NCBI GenBank assembly: GCA_016707705.1
Contig: JADJHD010000006.1
Span: 168,640-232,639 of the forward strand
Length of the DNA: 64,000 bases
Source of the DNA: Bacteroidales bacterium
Lineage (GTDB): Bacteria > Bacteroidota > Bacteroidia > Bacteroidales > UBA4417
Direction of reading: 5' to 3'
Below the pieces are notes generated by a model that worked only from the letters and a program-made list of their open reading frames with translations, was not told the DNA's origin and ran no database searches. The number at the start of each line of letters is the position of its first letter. Within the stretch, counting starts at the first letter, position 1. The translations under genes and the position numbers were made by a program. Of this stretch, positions 9,031 to 17,446 are shown one piece after another.

Positions 9031-9183
9031 ATGGCAAAGAAAGTAGTTGCAACCCTGCAAAAATCCGGAAAAGACTTCGCAAAAGTAATCCGCATGGTTA
9101 AGTCGCCAAAAACAGGTGCTTATACCTTTAAAGAATCGATCGTTCCCAATGACCAGGTAAAAGACTTCCTGGCAAAAAACTAA
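9031..9183 (+). CDS. DUF4295 protein, ribosomal protein bL38
   Basis: A 50-residue basic protein beginning MAKKVVATLQKSGKDFAKVI and ending NDQVKDFLAKN. This is the DUF4295 family, found only in Bacteroidota and shown in a Flavobacterium johnsoniae ribosome structure to be a large-subunit protein (bL38). The ATG is 9 bp after the rpmG stop, and a strong terminator follows, so rpmG and this gene form a two-gene transcript. Its short length is normal for the family. Confidence 0.93.
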   Translation: MAKKVVATLQKSGKDFAKVIRMVKSPKTGAYTFKESIVPNDQVKDFLAKN

Positions 9184-9205
9184 GATAAATCCAGTGGTTA
9201 TTGAG

Positions 9206-9236
9206 AAGGCTTTTTCTTACGGGAAAAAGCTTTTTC
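9206..9236 (+). terminator. Rho-independent terminator after rpmG-bL38
   Basis: GCTTTTTC (9209-9216) pairs with GAAAAAGC (9223-9230) across a 6-nt loop, with extra A-T and G-T pairs at the base, followed by a T run at 9231-9235. Confidence 0.8.
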
Positions 9237-9296
9237 TGTTTCTGATTGTCCGCCATCCGGCGGATGGATATTCTCCTTCCTACTGCTCAATTAGCT

Positions 9297-9304
9297 TACC
9301 TTTG
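9297..9304 (+). promoter_or_regulatory. Probable -7 element of ftsY
   Basis: TACCTTTG fits TAnnTTTG and lies 50 bp before the ftsY start, after the terminator of the previous unit. No clear -33 TTTG is seen at the expected distance. Confidence 0.45.
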
Positions 9305-9353
9305 AATCCTGATAGTAGCCAAAGTTCTCTGATTTAACCTATAACTCTTCAAC

Positions 9354-10304
9354 ATGGGATTATTCTCATTCTTCAGTAAGGAAAAAAAGGAAGTTCTGGA
9401 TAAAGGACTCGAGAAAACACGTACCAGCGTATTCTCCCGCATTTCCAAGGCTATCATCGGAAAATCAAAGGTGGATGATGAAGTTCTCGATAATCTCGAG
9501 GAAATTCTGGTAACATCCGATGTGGGTGTTGAAACTACCTTGAAAATTATTGAAAGAATTCAGCAAAGGGTTTCCCGTGATAAATTCCTCGGAACCTCCG
9601 AACTGAATGGAATCCTCCGTGAAGAAATTGCAGGATTGCTTTCAGAAACCGAAACCGGGGACTTTGTAGATTTTGATTTTCCGAAAAGAGACACTCCCTA
9701 TGTTATTATGGTTGTTGGAGTGAATGGGGTAGGCAAGACTACTACCATTGGCAAAATGGCCTATAACTTCCGCAAAGCAGGAAAAACAGTTCTTCTTGGT
9801 GCCGCTGATACATTCAGGGCAGCAGCCATTGAGCAGCTTCAGATCTGGGCTAACAGGGCAGAGGTAGAAATAGTTAGGCAGGATATGGGTTCCGATCCCG
9901 CTGCCGTTGCTTATGATACTCTCAAATCTGCGGTAAGCAGGGGCACTGATGTTGTTATCATTGATACTGCAGGGCGATTGCACAATAAAACCAACCTGAT
10001 GAATGAACTTGGGAAAGTTCGCAAGGTTATGCAGAAGGTTATTCCCGACGCTCCCCATGAAGTCCTTCTTGTTCTTGATGCTTCAACCGGACAGAATGCC
10101 ATTGAACAGGCTAAACAATTCACCGCTGTTACTGAAGTAACCTCTCTCGCTCTTACCAAACTCGATGGCACTGCTAAAGGTGGAGTTGTTATCGGCATCT
10201 CCGATCAGTTCAGGATCCCGGTCCGATATATCGGTCTTGGTGAAAAAATGGAGGACCTGCAGGTATTCAATAAGGGTGAATTCGTTGATTCCCTTTTCTC
10301 CTGA
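9354..10304 (+). CDS. ftsY: Signal recognition particle receptor FtsY
   Basis: 316-residue SRP GTPase that docks ribosome-SRP-nascent chain complexes at the inner membrane. It has the short form typical of Bacteroidota: an N-terminal amphipathic helix (MGLFSFFSKEKKEVLD), the N domain helical bundle (to about residue 105), then the G domain with P-loop GVNGVGKTTTIGK, DTFRAAAIEQL, DTAGRLHNK, TKLDGTAKGG and the closing GLGEKMEDLQVF. The long acidic A domain of the E. coli protein is absent. Intact throughout. Followed by rimO after 94 bp, a conserved neighbour pair in this phylum. Confidence 0.97.
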   Translation: MGLFSFFSKEKKEVLDKGLEKTRTSVFSRISKAIIGKSKVDDEVLDNLEEILVTSDVGVETTLKIIERIQQRVSRDKFLGTSELNGILREEIAGLLSETETGDFVDFDFPKRDTPYVIMVVGVNGVGKTTTIGKMAYNFRKAGKTVLLGAADTFRAAAIEQLQIWANRAEVEIVRQDMGSDPAAVAYDTLKSAVSRGTDVVIIDTAGRLHNKTNLMNELGKVRKVMQKVIPDAPHEVLLVLDASTGQNAIEQAKQFTAVTEVTSLALTKLDGTAKGGVVIGISDQFRIPVRYIGLGEKMEDLQVFNKGEFVDSLFS

Positions 10305-10398
10305 TTCCCGGGCCATTCGCAGCTGATTAATTAAAGCCCATCGATTTTAATCTGATGAGCAATACCTTGTTTCTTTCTTAAACTCAGGAAACTTACTC

Positions 10399-11703
10399 AT
10401 GATTATGAAATCACGCCAATCCATCAGGGTAATTACACTTGGCTGCGCCAAAAACCTGGTTGATTCGGAAGTCCTTATGGGACAATTAAAACTCAATAAT
10501 ATTAAGGTATTGCGCGATGACGATAAAGGTCATGCCGATACCGTGGTCATCAATACCTGCGGATTTATCAATGATGCCAAAGAGGAATCCATTGATATGA
10601 TTCTGAGTTACATCGACCAGAAACGCAAGGGCCGCATTCGCGATGTGTACGTAATGGGTTGCCTCTCCGAAAGATTCCGCGAGCCATTGATGAAGGAAAT
10701 TCCTGAAGTGGATGAATTCTTTGGGGTGAACGATCTCGCAAATGTGGTAAAGCGAATGGGACTGGAGTTCCGTCAAAACCTGTTGGGAGAACGATATCTC
10801 ACTACTCCCTCTCATTATGCTTATCTCAAGATAGCTGAAGGCTGCAATCGAAGCTGCTCCTTCTGTGCTATTCCCGGTATAAGGGGTAAGCATATCTCCA
10901 GAACTCCTGAGGATCTGATCAGCGAAGCCAGGAATCTTTCAGGACAAGGTGTTAAGGAACTGTTGCTTATTTCCCAGGATCTTACCTTCTACGGAATGGA
11001 TCGCCTAAAGAAGCAGGCATTGCCTGAACTTGTGGAGCAGCTCTCAGATCTTGATCTATTTAAATGGATACGCCTTCATTACCTTTATCCTTCCACTTTC
11101 CCGGAACGACTTCTTGCTGTCATCAATGAAAGAAAGGATGTCTGCAACTACATCGATATTCCGCTTCAGCATATAAATGATCGCATCCTCTCATCAATGC
11201 GCAGGGGGGTAAGCTCAAAGGAAACGCGAGATCTTATAGCAAAATTCCGCAACTCACTTCCCGGTGCGGCAATCAGGACAGCCTTTATTGTTGGATACCC
11301 TGGCGAAACTGAACAGGAATTCAGGGAACTTGAAGATTTTATCAGGGAGAGCCGCTTCGACAGGGCAGGAGTGTTTACCTACTCACATGAGGAAAATACC
11401 GCTGCTTTCGGACTGGAGGATAATATCCCTGAAGAAGTTAAGCAGGAACGTGCGTCACGATTGATGGAGATACAGATGGATATTAGCCTGGATCTTAACC
11501 TTGAAAAGGTGGGAAAAACCTATGCAGTGCTTCTTGATAGAAAGGAAGGCGAGTACTTTGTTGGAAGGACAGAATATGATTCACCTGAAATTGACAATGA
11601 AGTTTTAATTAAGTCAGCAAGCAATCTGAAAATTGGCGAATTTTACAATGTCAAAATAAATGAGGCCGATGCTTTCGACCTGTATGGAAGTTTAACCGAA
11701 TAA
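10399..11703 (+). CDS. rimO: Ribosomal protein S12 methylthiotransferase RimO
   Basis: 434 residues. Radical-SAM methylthiotransferase that modifies the conserved Asp of ribosomal protein S12. The N-terminal UPF0004 domain has its three Fe-S Cys in ITLGCAKNLVDSEVL, INTCGF and VMGCLSER. The radical SAM domain carries CNRSCSFCAIPGIRGKHISR (CxxxCxxC), followed by IPLQHINDRILSSMRRG and AFIVGYPGETE. A C-terminal TRAM domain occupies about residues 370-434. The pattern fits RimO rather than MiaB, which is supported by the adjacent ftsY. An alternative ATG two codons downstream (10405) is possible. YwqK-type gene follows after 13 bp. Confidence 0.96.
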   Translation: MIMKSRQSIRVITLGCAKNLVDSEVLMGQLKLNNIKVLRDDDKGHADTVVINTCGFINDAKEESIDMILSYIDQKRKGRIRDVYVMGCLSERFREPLMKEIPEVDEFFGVNDLANVVKRMGLEFRQNLLGERYLTTPSHYAYLKIAEGCNRSCSFCAIPGIRGKHISRTPEDLISEARNLSGQGVKELLLISQDLTFYGMDRLKKQALPELVEQLSDLDLFKWIRLHYLYPSTFPERLLAVINERKDVCNYIDIPLQHINDRILSSMRRGVSSKETRDLIAKFRNSLPGAAIRTAFIVGYPGETEQEFRELEDFIRESRFDRAGVFTYSHEENTAAFGLEDNIPEEVKQERASRLMEIQMDISLDLNLEKVGKTYAVLLDRKEGEYFVGRTEYDSPEIDNEVLIKSASNLKIGEFYNVKINEADAFDLYGSLTE

Positions 11704-11716
11704 TTTTATTGTAATC

Positions 11717-12544
11717 ATGAAAAAAGCTTTTTTTCTTACAGTATTTGCTCTGATAATGGGGTTTTATGGAATAGCCCAAACAGCTGCCAATAAAACAGAT
11801 GACAAGGGCCGTAAACAAGGTCCATGGGAAGAAAAGACAGCTACCGGCATTTCCAAAGGCACCTATGTTGATGATCAGAAGGAGGGGAACTGGATTTCCT
11901 ATGGTTCTAACGGGAATCTTACAAGGATTGAAGTATTTGTTAAAGGTCTGCGTGAAGGAATCTTCGTCGAAATCGACCAAAGAGGTTACCTCGTTAGCGA
12001 GATGTATTATGTGAATAATATGCTTGAAGGAACAGCTAAAAAATTCTACTATGGAACCAATCCAGCCTCGGTGATTGAGTATAAACATGGTAAGATCAAT
12101 GGCAAGAAGAAAGTTTATTATGAAAATGCAGCCGGTAAACTGACTGAAGAATCAGAGTATGTCGATGATGTCAAGGATGGTATTTCGAATTTCTATTCCT
12201 CAACAGGCGACCCTATCGCTGAATATATCTATAAGAAAGGATTGCTGGAAGGTATTCAGAAGACCTATTATCCCGGTAAAAAGCTCATGAGCGAGCAGAA
12301 CTACGTGAATAATGTTGAATCCGGACTGTACAGGGAATATTATGATTCCGGTAAGGTCAAGACTGAAGGAAATTACAAGGAAGGTAAAATGGACGGCAAG
12401 TGGATTGAAAATAATGAGGATGGAGTGCTGAAAATGGAAGGTTCCTACGTAAATGGTGAGAAGGAAGGTAAGTGGGCAGAATTCGATGCTACTGGTAAAA
12501 TTGTAAAGACCACCAAATTCACCAAGGGAGTTGAGAAGCCCTAA
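11717..12544 (+). CDS. YwqK/MORN-repeat family secreted protein
   Basis: 275 residues with a signal peptide (MKKAFFLTVFALIMGFYGIAQ). The remainder is about ten MORN-variant repeats of roughly 22 residues with the pattern G-x-W-x-x-Y/F-x-x-x-G-x-L/I-x-x-E (GPWEEKTATG, GNWISYGSNGNL, GIQKTYYPGKKL, GKWIENNEDG). Databases name this group toxin-antitoxin system YwqK family antitoxin, but there is no toxin-like neighbour and the signal peptide argues for an envelope role, so I would not use the name as a function. It lies 13 bp after rimO and 30 bp before the thioesterase gene, so may be read through from rimO. Confidence 0.85.
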   Translation: MKKAFFLTVFALIMGFYGIAQTAANKTDDKGRKQGPWEEKTATGISKGTYVDDQKEGNWISYGSNGNLTRIEVFVKGLREGIFVEIDQRGYLVSEMYYVNNMLEGTAKKFYYGTNPASVIEYKHGKINGKKKVYYENAAGKLTEESEYVDDVKDGISNFYSSTGDPIAEYIYKKGLLEGIQKTYYPGKKLMSEQNYVNNVESGLYREYYDSGKVKTEGNYKEGKMDGKWIENNEDGVLKMEGSYVNGEKEGKWAEFDATGKIVKTTKFTKGVEKP

Positions 12545-12574
12545 TGCTCAACTGAACCAAGTAATCAATCTGAT

Positions 12575-13060
12575 ATGAGCGTATTGATAAATAACCCCTT
12601 TCGGTCCCGGGAGGGGTATAATTGTTTTGGCTGTTCACCCGATAATCCAATAGGCTTGAAGCTTCAGTTTCATTTCGATGGGGAAGCCGTTACCTCTGAA
12701 TTTACTCCCGGTCAGGATTTTCAAGGCTGGTCAAATGTCCTGCATGGTGGAATTCAGGCTACTGTTATGGATGAGATCGCCAGCTGGCTGGTAATGGCTA
12801 AGCTCGAGACAGCAGGGGTAACTTCAAAAATGGAAGTGCGCCTTCTTAAACCTGCACTGTTGGATAGAGCCCCTTTCAGAATGGTTGCCACCCTTCAGGA
12901 AATGCAGCGGAATATTGCCATTATCAAGGTAGAACTCACCGACAGCCAGGGACAGCTCTGTGCTGATTCCCTTATGCACTATTTCACTTATCCCCAGCAC
13001 ATCGCCGCCGACCGCCTCCATTTTCCCGGCATCAAAGCCCTCCTCCCTGATAAGGATTGA
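12575..13060 (+). CDS. PaaI-type hotdog-fold thioesterase
   Basis: 161 residues of the PaaI/4HBT thioesterase superfamily, which hydrolyses acyl-CoA thioesters. CFGCSPDNPIGLKLQF near the N-terminus is typical of one branch, and the active-site stretch LHGGIQATVMDEIASWL sits at about residues 57-73 with the conserved HGG turn and acidic residue. The hotdog strands MEVRLLKPAL and IAIIKVELTDSQGQLCADS follow. No membrane segment. The substrate is not deducible. Composite repeat copy 2 starts directly at the stop codon. Confidence 0.88.
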   Translation: MSVLINNPFRSREGYNCFGCSPDNPIGLKLQFHFDGEAVTSEFTPGQDFQGWSNVLHGGIQATVMDEIASWLVMAKLETAGVTSKMEVRLLKPALLDRAPFRMVATLQEMQRNIAIIKVELTDSQGQLCADSLMHYFTYPQHIAADRLHFPGIKALLPDKD

Positions 13061-13690
13061 GTTGTTGGTAGTTTAGTTTTTAGTTGTTAGTGTCGATTGA
13101 TCCAAATTCCCTTGCTTTCAAAAGTTCGGGGTTCTGGGTTCGGGGTTCAAGGTTTGGGGCTGCAAAAGGGGAGATTTCTGCAAGGGGGAGTTGTTAGTAG
13201 TTTAGTTTTTAGTTGTTAGTGTCGATTGATCCAGATTCCCTTGTTTTCAAAAGTTCAGGGTTCGGAGTTCAAGGTTTGAGGTTACAAGGTATTCTTGTGC
13301 TACATGATCCATGTCTCTTTATGTCCGCCACGGCGGATCTGTGTCTCCGTGGTTTTAAAATTTAGGAGGTAGCAATAAATAGAGCACAGATCAGCCTGCC
13401 AGACAGATTATCAAATTACCGAATTATCACATCCTCACATCCTCACATCTCCACATCCTCCACATCTCCACATCTCCCCATCTCATTGTCCCCAAGTCCC
13501 CCCTTCTCATTGTCCCCAAGTCCCCCCCGTCCCCAAGTCCCCCCGTCCCCAAGTCCCCCCGTCCCCAAGTCCCCCCCCCATCCCCCATCCCCTGTCCCCC
13601 AAACCCCAAATCTCCCCTGCAATCCACAAATCCCCCAACAATCACAAATCCGCAATCCGAAATCACAAATCCGCAATCAAAAACCTTCCG
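13061..13690 (+). repeat. Composite intergenic repeat, copy 2
   Basis: Same block order as copy 1. Blocks A and B are doubled: the unit with TTTAGTTTTTAGTTGTTAGT, CGATTGATCC and CTTTCAAAAGTTC appears at about 13064-13150 and again about 128 bp later (13190-13290). Block C is GTAGCAATAAATAGAGCACAG (13365-13385) with the TCCGCCACGGCGGA palindrome at 13323-13336. Block D starts CAAATTACCGAATTATCACA (13414) and runs into CTCACATC iterations. Block E is repeated GTCCCCAAGTCCCCCC (13488-13600). The block ends in AATCCGCAATC iterations. No coding potential. Confidence 0.75.
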
Positions 13691-13749
13691 GGGTTAATAA
13701 CTTGTTAATTCTTTCCCATTTTAAAAAGGGCAGGACAAAAAAATCTGTC

Positions 13750-13757
13750 TACATTTG
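13750..13757 (+). promoter_or_regulatory. -7 promoter element of the B12 uptake transcript
   Basis: TACATTTG is an exact TAnnTTTG match just 5' of the riboswitch aptamer, placing transcription start at about 13764. No good -33 element at the normal spacing. Confidence 0.6.
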
Positions 13758-13762
13758 CATCG

Positions 13763-14010
13763 CAATGGTGCGCATTCCGGGGCCTCCGGAAATGCCTGAA
13801 AAGGGAACCAGGTGCAAATCCTGGACAGTCCCGCTGCTGTAAACTTCAAACAAAATCAATCGCTTAAATATTATTGATTTTGTAGTCTCGCTGCCAGTAT
13901 CTGATATTGGCAACTGAGGCAAAACCCAAGGACAACCTCTTGGCCACTGTCACGCACTTGCGGGATGGGAAGGCGTCCGGAAGGGAAGTGAGTCAGAAGA
14001 CCTGCCAATG
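13763..14010 (+). ncRNA. Cobalamin (AdoCbl-type) riboswitch
   Basis: Conserved aptamer pieces in the right order: AAAAGGGAACCAGGTGCAAA (from 13799), the CCTGGACAGTCCCGCTGCTG segment (13821-13840), AACTGAGGCAAAACCC (peripheral stem region), and the B12 box AGTCAGAAGACCTGCC at 13991-14006. The leader lies between a perfect -7 element and a TonB-dependent receptor start codon at 14112. In this family, cobalamin binding represses the downstream gene, usually by hiding the translation start or terminating transcription. I cannot see a strong intrinsic terminator between the B12 box and the start, so control of translation is more likely. Confidence 0.92.
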
Positions 14011-14111
14011 TGAGTTAATTCAAGGCTTTCGGGTTAAAGGCTTAGAATGGATCAGTCCTAAGGATATTTTTCCATTTTTTCCCTTTGGCGTGCATTTTAA
14101 AATTCGGTCCA

Positions 14112-16001
14112 ATGCGTTGGTTTGCATTTTTGCTTTTGCCATGCCTAACACTATCGCTTGCTGCTCAGGAATCACCACCCGATTCCTCGCATGCACTGCA
14201 TGGAGTTGAGATATTTGCAGCCAGAATAGAACAGCTGCAGCCCGGATTGAAATACATGAGCTTCGATTCAAGCCTGCTATTTCGACAATCTTCATCAACC
14301 CTTTCAGGACTTATTGAAGGAAATACATCAGCAACTGTAAGGTCATACGGGACTGGTGGACTGTCTACGCTCTCCCTCAGGGGTACCCAAACAACACAAT
14401 CAGGAGTTTTCTGGAATGGATTTAATATCAATCAGTCCAATATTGGGATGTCGGACATTACCCTTGTTCCAGCCTTCTTTTTTGATAAGGTCGGCTTGCA
14501 GTATGGTGGTGGCAGCGCAGTGCTTGGGAGTGATATAATAGGAGGGAGTATTCAGCTTTCAAATTCATCAGATTTTCAATCTGGTATCAGGGGTAGTGTT
14601 AGTCTTGATGCCTGCAGCTATGGCAATTACTATGCTGGGGCCAGACTGTCCGGAGGGAATGAGTATATATCAGCCATGGGTGCCGCTTTTCTTTCAAGCT
14701 CTGCAAATGCTTTCAGCTATCAACCTCTTACTGGTGCAAGGCTGAAACTTGAACATGCTGAAGCCTCGTCGGCAGGACTAATTCACCAGATTGATCTGAA
14801 GCTGAACCGGAAGAACTATCTCTCTGTTTCGGGCTGGTTGCAGCGTTCCAGTCGTGAGATTCCGGCAACAATGGTGATGGCTTCAAGTACACAGCAGCAG
14901 TATGATGAATCCTTCAGGACTACTGCCCAGTGGAATCATTTGCTGGAAAAAGGGCGCCTGAATGTGAAATCTGCTTTCTTCAGTAATTACCTTCATTACA
15001 CCAATGAGACTGCTAACATTGATGCCAGGTATCACCTTTTTACTTACGCCTTGGAATCAGATCTGAGAAAGCAGTTGAGTAGCAGTTTTTGGATTGATGC
15101 AGGTGTCTCTGCCAAAAACATAGTTGCCGATATTACTTATTATAAAGGTATGAAGAGCAGGAAAGAATTAGCCTTTTTTGCCAGTGCAGGAAAGGATTTT
15201 CTTGCATCGCGCCTGAAGAATATTCTTAGCCTGCGGCAGGATTTTATTGAGGGTTATCATCCTCCATTATGTCCCTCAATTGGTTCAGAATTTCAGCTTT
15301 CAAAAGCAAGCTCAATCTTTATGAATGCCTCAAGGAATTTCAGGGTTCCAACTCTGAATGACAGATATTGGCAGCCCGGCGGAAATCCGGATCTGCTTCC
15401 TGAAACCAGCTGGAATGAAGAAATTGGATATTCATTGCATTTGCAAAAGGCAAAATCAAAACTGAAATTCAATGTCTCAGTCTATAATATTGTGACCAGT
15501 AATCTGATTCAGTGGGTAGCTATCACTTCAGATGTATGGTCGCCGGATAATGTAAGCAAGGTTTGGTGCAGGGGTGCTGAGATTGAGTCAGAGCTCGCTT
15601 CATCAATTGGAAAAATGACTGCAAAGCTTAAGCTGCAATATTCATATACACCTTCGACTGAAATTGAGACAGCTGACGACAATAATGGTTTTCCGGGAAA
15701 GCAGCTCATCTACATCCCATTGCATAAGCTCGTTTCCAATCTGGAACTTGAAATGTTCAAAACCCGGTTCAATGTTGACCTTATTTCAAACGGAAGCCGT
15801 TATGTGACCAAGGATAACAGCCATTCCTTGCCGGCTTATCATCTGCTTGACATCTCGCTCTCAAGAGCACTTATGATCAAATCAACTGCCATTTTCCTGC
15901 AGTTTGAAGTTAAGAACCTGTTTGATGTAAGCTATCAGGAGGTTCTTTATTATCCTGAACCAGGCAGGGCATTTTTCCTGAAATCTACTCTAACTTTTTA
16001 A
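14112..16001 (+). CDS. TonB-dependent receptor, probable cobalamin transporter (BtuB-like)
   Basis: Outer-membrane beta-barrel receptor of 629 residues from the ATG at 14112, chosen because MRWFAFLLLPCLTLSLAAQ is a complete signal peptide; the frame is open to a TTG at 14085 but that extension has no signal character. The plug domain (about 35-150) includes LSGLIEGNTSATVRSYG, LSTLSLRGTQTTQSGVFWNG and VLGSDIIGGSIQLSN. The barrel continues to a C-terminal aromatic strand ending FFLKSTLTF. No SusC-type CarboxypepD-like N-terminal extension, so this is a BtuB/FepA-size receptor. The riboswitch directly upstream and the BtuG-like gene 12 bp downstream together make vitamin B12 or another corrinoid the likely substrate. 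Confidence 0.92.
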   Translation: MRWFAFLLLPCLTLSLAAQESPPDSSHALHGVEIFAARIEQLQPGLKYMSFDSSLLFRQSSSTLSGLIEGNTSATVRSYGTGGLSTLSLRGTQTTQSGVFWNGFNINQSNIGMSDITLVPAFFFDKVGLQYGGGSAVLGSDIIGGSIQLSNSSDFQSGIRGSVSLDACSYGNYYAGARLSGGNEYISAMGAAFLSSSANAFSYQPLTGARLKLEHAEASSAGLIHQIDLKLNRKNYLSVSGWLQRSSREIPATMVMASSTQQQYDESFRTTAQWNHLLEKGRLNVKSAFFSNYLHYTNETANIDARYHLFTYALESDLRKQLSSSFWIDAGVSAKNIVADITYYKGMKSRKELAFFASAGKDFLASRLKNILSLRQDFIEGYHPPLCPSIGSEFQLSKASSIFMNASRNFRVPTLNDRYWQPGGNPDLLPETSWNEEIGYSLHLQKAKSKLKFNVSVYNIVTSNLIQWVAITSDVWSPDNVSKVWCRGAEIESELASSIGKMTAKLKLQYSYTPSTEIETADDNNGFPGKQLIYIPLHKLVSNLELEMFKTRFNVDLISNGSRYVTKDNSHSLPAYHLLDISLSRALMIKSTAIFLQFEVKNLFDVSYQEVLYYPEPGRAFFLKSTLTF

Positions 16002-16013
16002 TAAACATCTTCC

Positions 16014-17072
16014 ATGAATCACTTTAGTAAACTCACAATTGTTCTGATTGCCTTTCTGGCCATTTTCACTTCATGTACCAAAAACGAAGACACAAAAAAT
16101 GAAGGACTCTATTCAAATGGATATTTCATTACCAATGAGGGACCATTTACTTCAGGTACTGGTACCGTTACATTTTTTGATGAAGACAGCAATAAGGTTC
16201 ATCAGGATATTTTTGAAACCGTTAACGGTCGGCCACTTGGTAACATTGTTCAGAGCATGGCAGTGAGTGGTGAGAATGCATATGTGATTGTAAACAATGC
16301 GGCTAAAATTGAAGTAGTTGAGATGTCTACCTTTAAATCTGTTGCGACCATTACCGGGTTTGAATTACCAAGATATCTCCTTCCGATTACTCCCTCCAAA
16401 GCTTATGTGAGCGATTGGAAAGGTGTTGTTTCCATAGTTGATTTGTCTGCCAACTCTGTAAAATCTGAACTTCCTGCCGGTACCGGTCCTGAAACCATGC
16501 TGAAATCCGGGAAGTACGTCTATGTGCTGAATGTAGGCGGTATGACACTTGACAGCACTGTGACCGTTATCGATTTCAGTACCGATAAGGTAGTAAAGAC
16601 CATAAAAGTCTTTGACCGTCCTACCGGAGCCGTTGCCGATGCTTCCGGCAAGATATGGGTTATGTGCTCCGGAAAGGGATTCAATGGCTGGCCTATGCCG
16701 GGAGATACCAAGGGTCATCTGGTCAGGATTGATCCTTCAAGTCTGGAGATAGACCTTGATTTCGAATTCCCTGAAGTCGCAATGCATCCCGAAAAACTGG
16801 TAACCAACCAGTCCGCAAGCAAGCTCTTCTTCCTCTACAACAATGGAATTTATACCTACGGTACATCCTTCGCCGGACAGAGCCCTCAGCGTCTTGTTGA
16901 ACATTACAATCTTTATGCTCTTGCTTTCGATCCCGCAAAGAATCTTGTTATTACCTCCGATCCTGTCGATTTTCAACAGAATGGCTGGATACTAAGGTAC
17001 AATGCTGATAACGGACAAAAGCTCGACTCTATTCCAGCCGGCATCATCCCGGGAAATATCCTGATTAAGTGA
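16014..17072 (+). CDS. BtuG-like surface lipoprotein (DUF5074/YncE-type beta-propeller)
   Basis: 352-residue lipoprotein: the lipobox IFTSC puts the acylated Cys at residue 21, followed by TKNEDTKNEG, an acidic stretch of the kind that sends Bacteroidota lipoproteins to the cell surface. The mature part is a beta-propeller with repeated blades (QSMAVSGENAYVIVNN, PSKAYVSDWKGVVSIVD, GKYVYVLNVGG, DASGKIWVMCSGKG), similar to the cobalamin-binding BtuG of Bacteroides, which captures B12 and hands it to BtuB. It starts 12 bp after the receptor gene and shares its riboswitch. No BtuCDF or BtuH genes are visible in the window. Binding of B12 is inferred from context and fold. Confidence 0.87.
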   Translation: MNHFSKLTIVLIAFLAIFTSCTKNEDTKNEGLYSNGYFITNEGPFTSGTGTVTFFDEDSNKVHQDIFETVNGRPLGNIVQSMAVSGENAYVIVNNAAKIEVVEMSTFKSVATITGFELPRYLLPITPSKAYVSDWKGVVSIVDLSANSVKSELPAGTGPETMLKSGKYVYVLNVGGMTLDSTVTVIDFSTDKVVKTIKVFDRPTGAVADASGKIWVMCSGKGFNGWPMPGDTKGHLVRIDPSSLEIDLDFEFPEVAMHPEKLVTNQSASKLFFLYNNGIYTYGTSFAGQSPQRLVEHYNLYALAFDPAKNLVITSDPVDFQQNGWILRYNADNGQKLDSIPAGIIPGNILIK

Positions 17073-17099
17073 TTTCCCCTTTGGTTTGGTGTTATTGCT

Positions 17100-17446
17100 A
17101 ATTTTGTAGTTCCCTGCCTTGATGACAGGGAGACAATGGGACGGGGAGGGGGACTTGGGGACGGGGAGATGTAAAAATTTGAAAATGTGATAATTCGGTA
17201 ATTTGAAAATGAATTATGAAATGAGTAGCCGCTACGAATGAAAATGAGATAAGCTAGTTTCCCAAAGAAGCACAATCAAATCCGTGTAAATCTGTCCGCC
17301 AGCTGGCGGATCTGTGTCATCTGTGTTCTATTCATTGCTACTTGTAGAAAATAGAACTTTGAACTCCGAACTCCGTACCTCGAACTTTCGAAAGCACGTA
17401 AATTTAAAACTAACCGCACTAACAGCTAAACTATTAACAACTAAAA
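17100..17446 (-). repeat. Composite intergenic repeat, copy 3 (inverted)
   Basis: Reading on the minus strand, the blocks of copies 1 and 2 recur in the same order: A (TTAGCTGTTAGTGCGGTTAG next to the arfB start), B (GTGCTTTCGAAAGTTCGAGG), C (AGTAGCAATGAATAGAACAC with a TCCGCCAGCTGGCGGA palindrome at 17291-17306), D (CAAATTACCGAATTATCACA, reverse complement of 17188-17207) and E (CCCCGTCCCCAAGTCCCCC, reverse complement at about 17140-17158). It fills the gap between the BtuG-like gene and arfB, so arfB's promoter must lie within or be supplied by it. Confidence 0.7.

Noticed and set aside
11717..12544. Toxin-antitoxin module suggested by the YwqK name
   Set aside because: The protein has a signal peptide and no adjacent toxin-like gene.
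13427..13842. Pro/Ser-rich and Gly/Trp-rich frames on both strands
   Set aside because: They are translations of C-rich repeat blocks and of the riboswitch leader.
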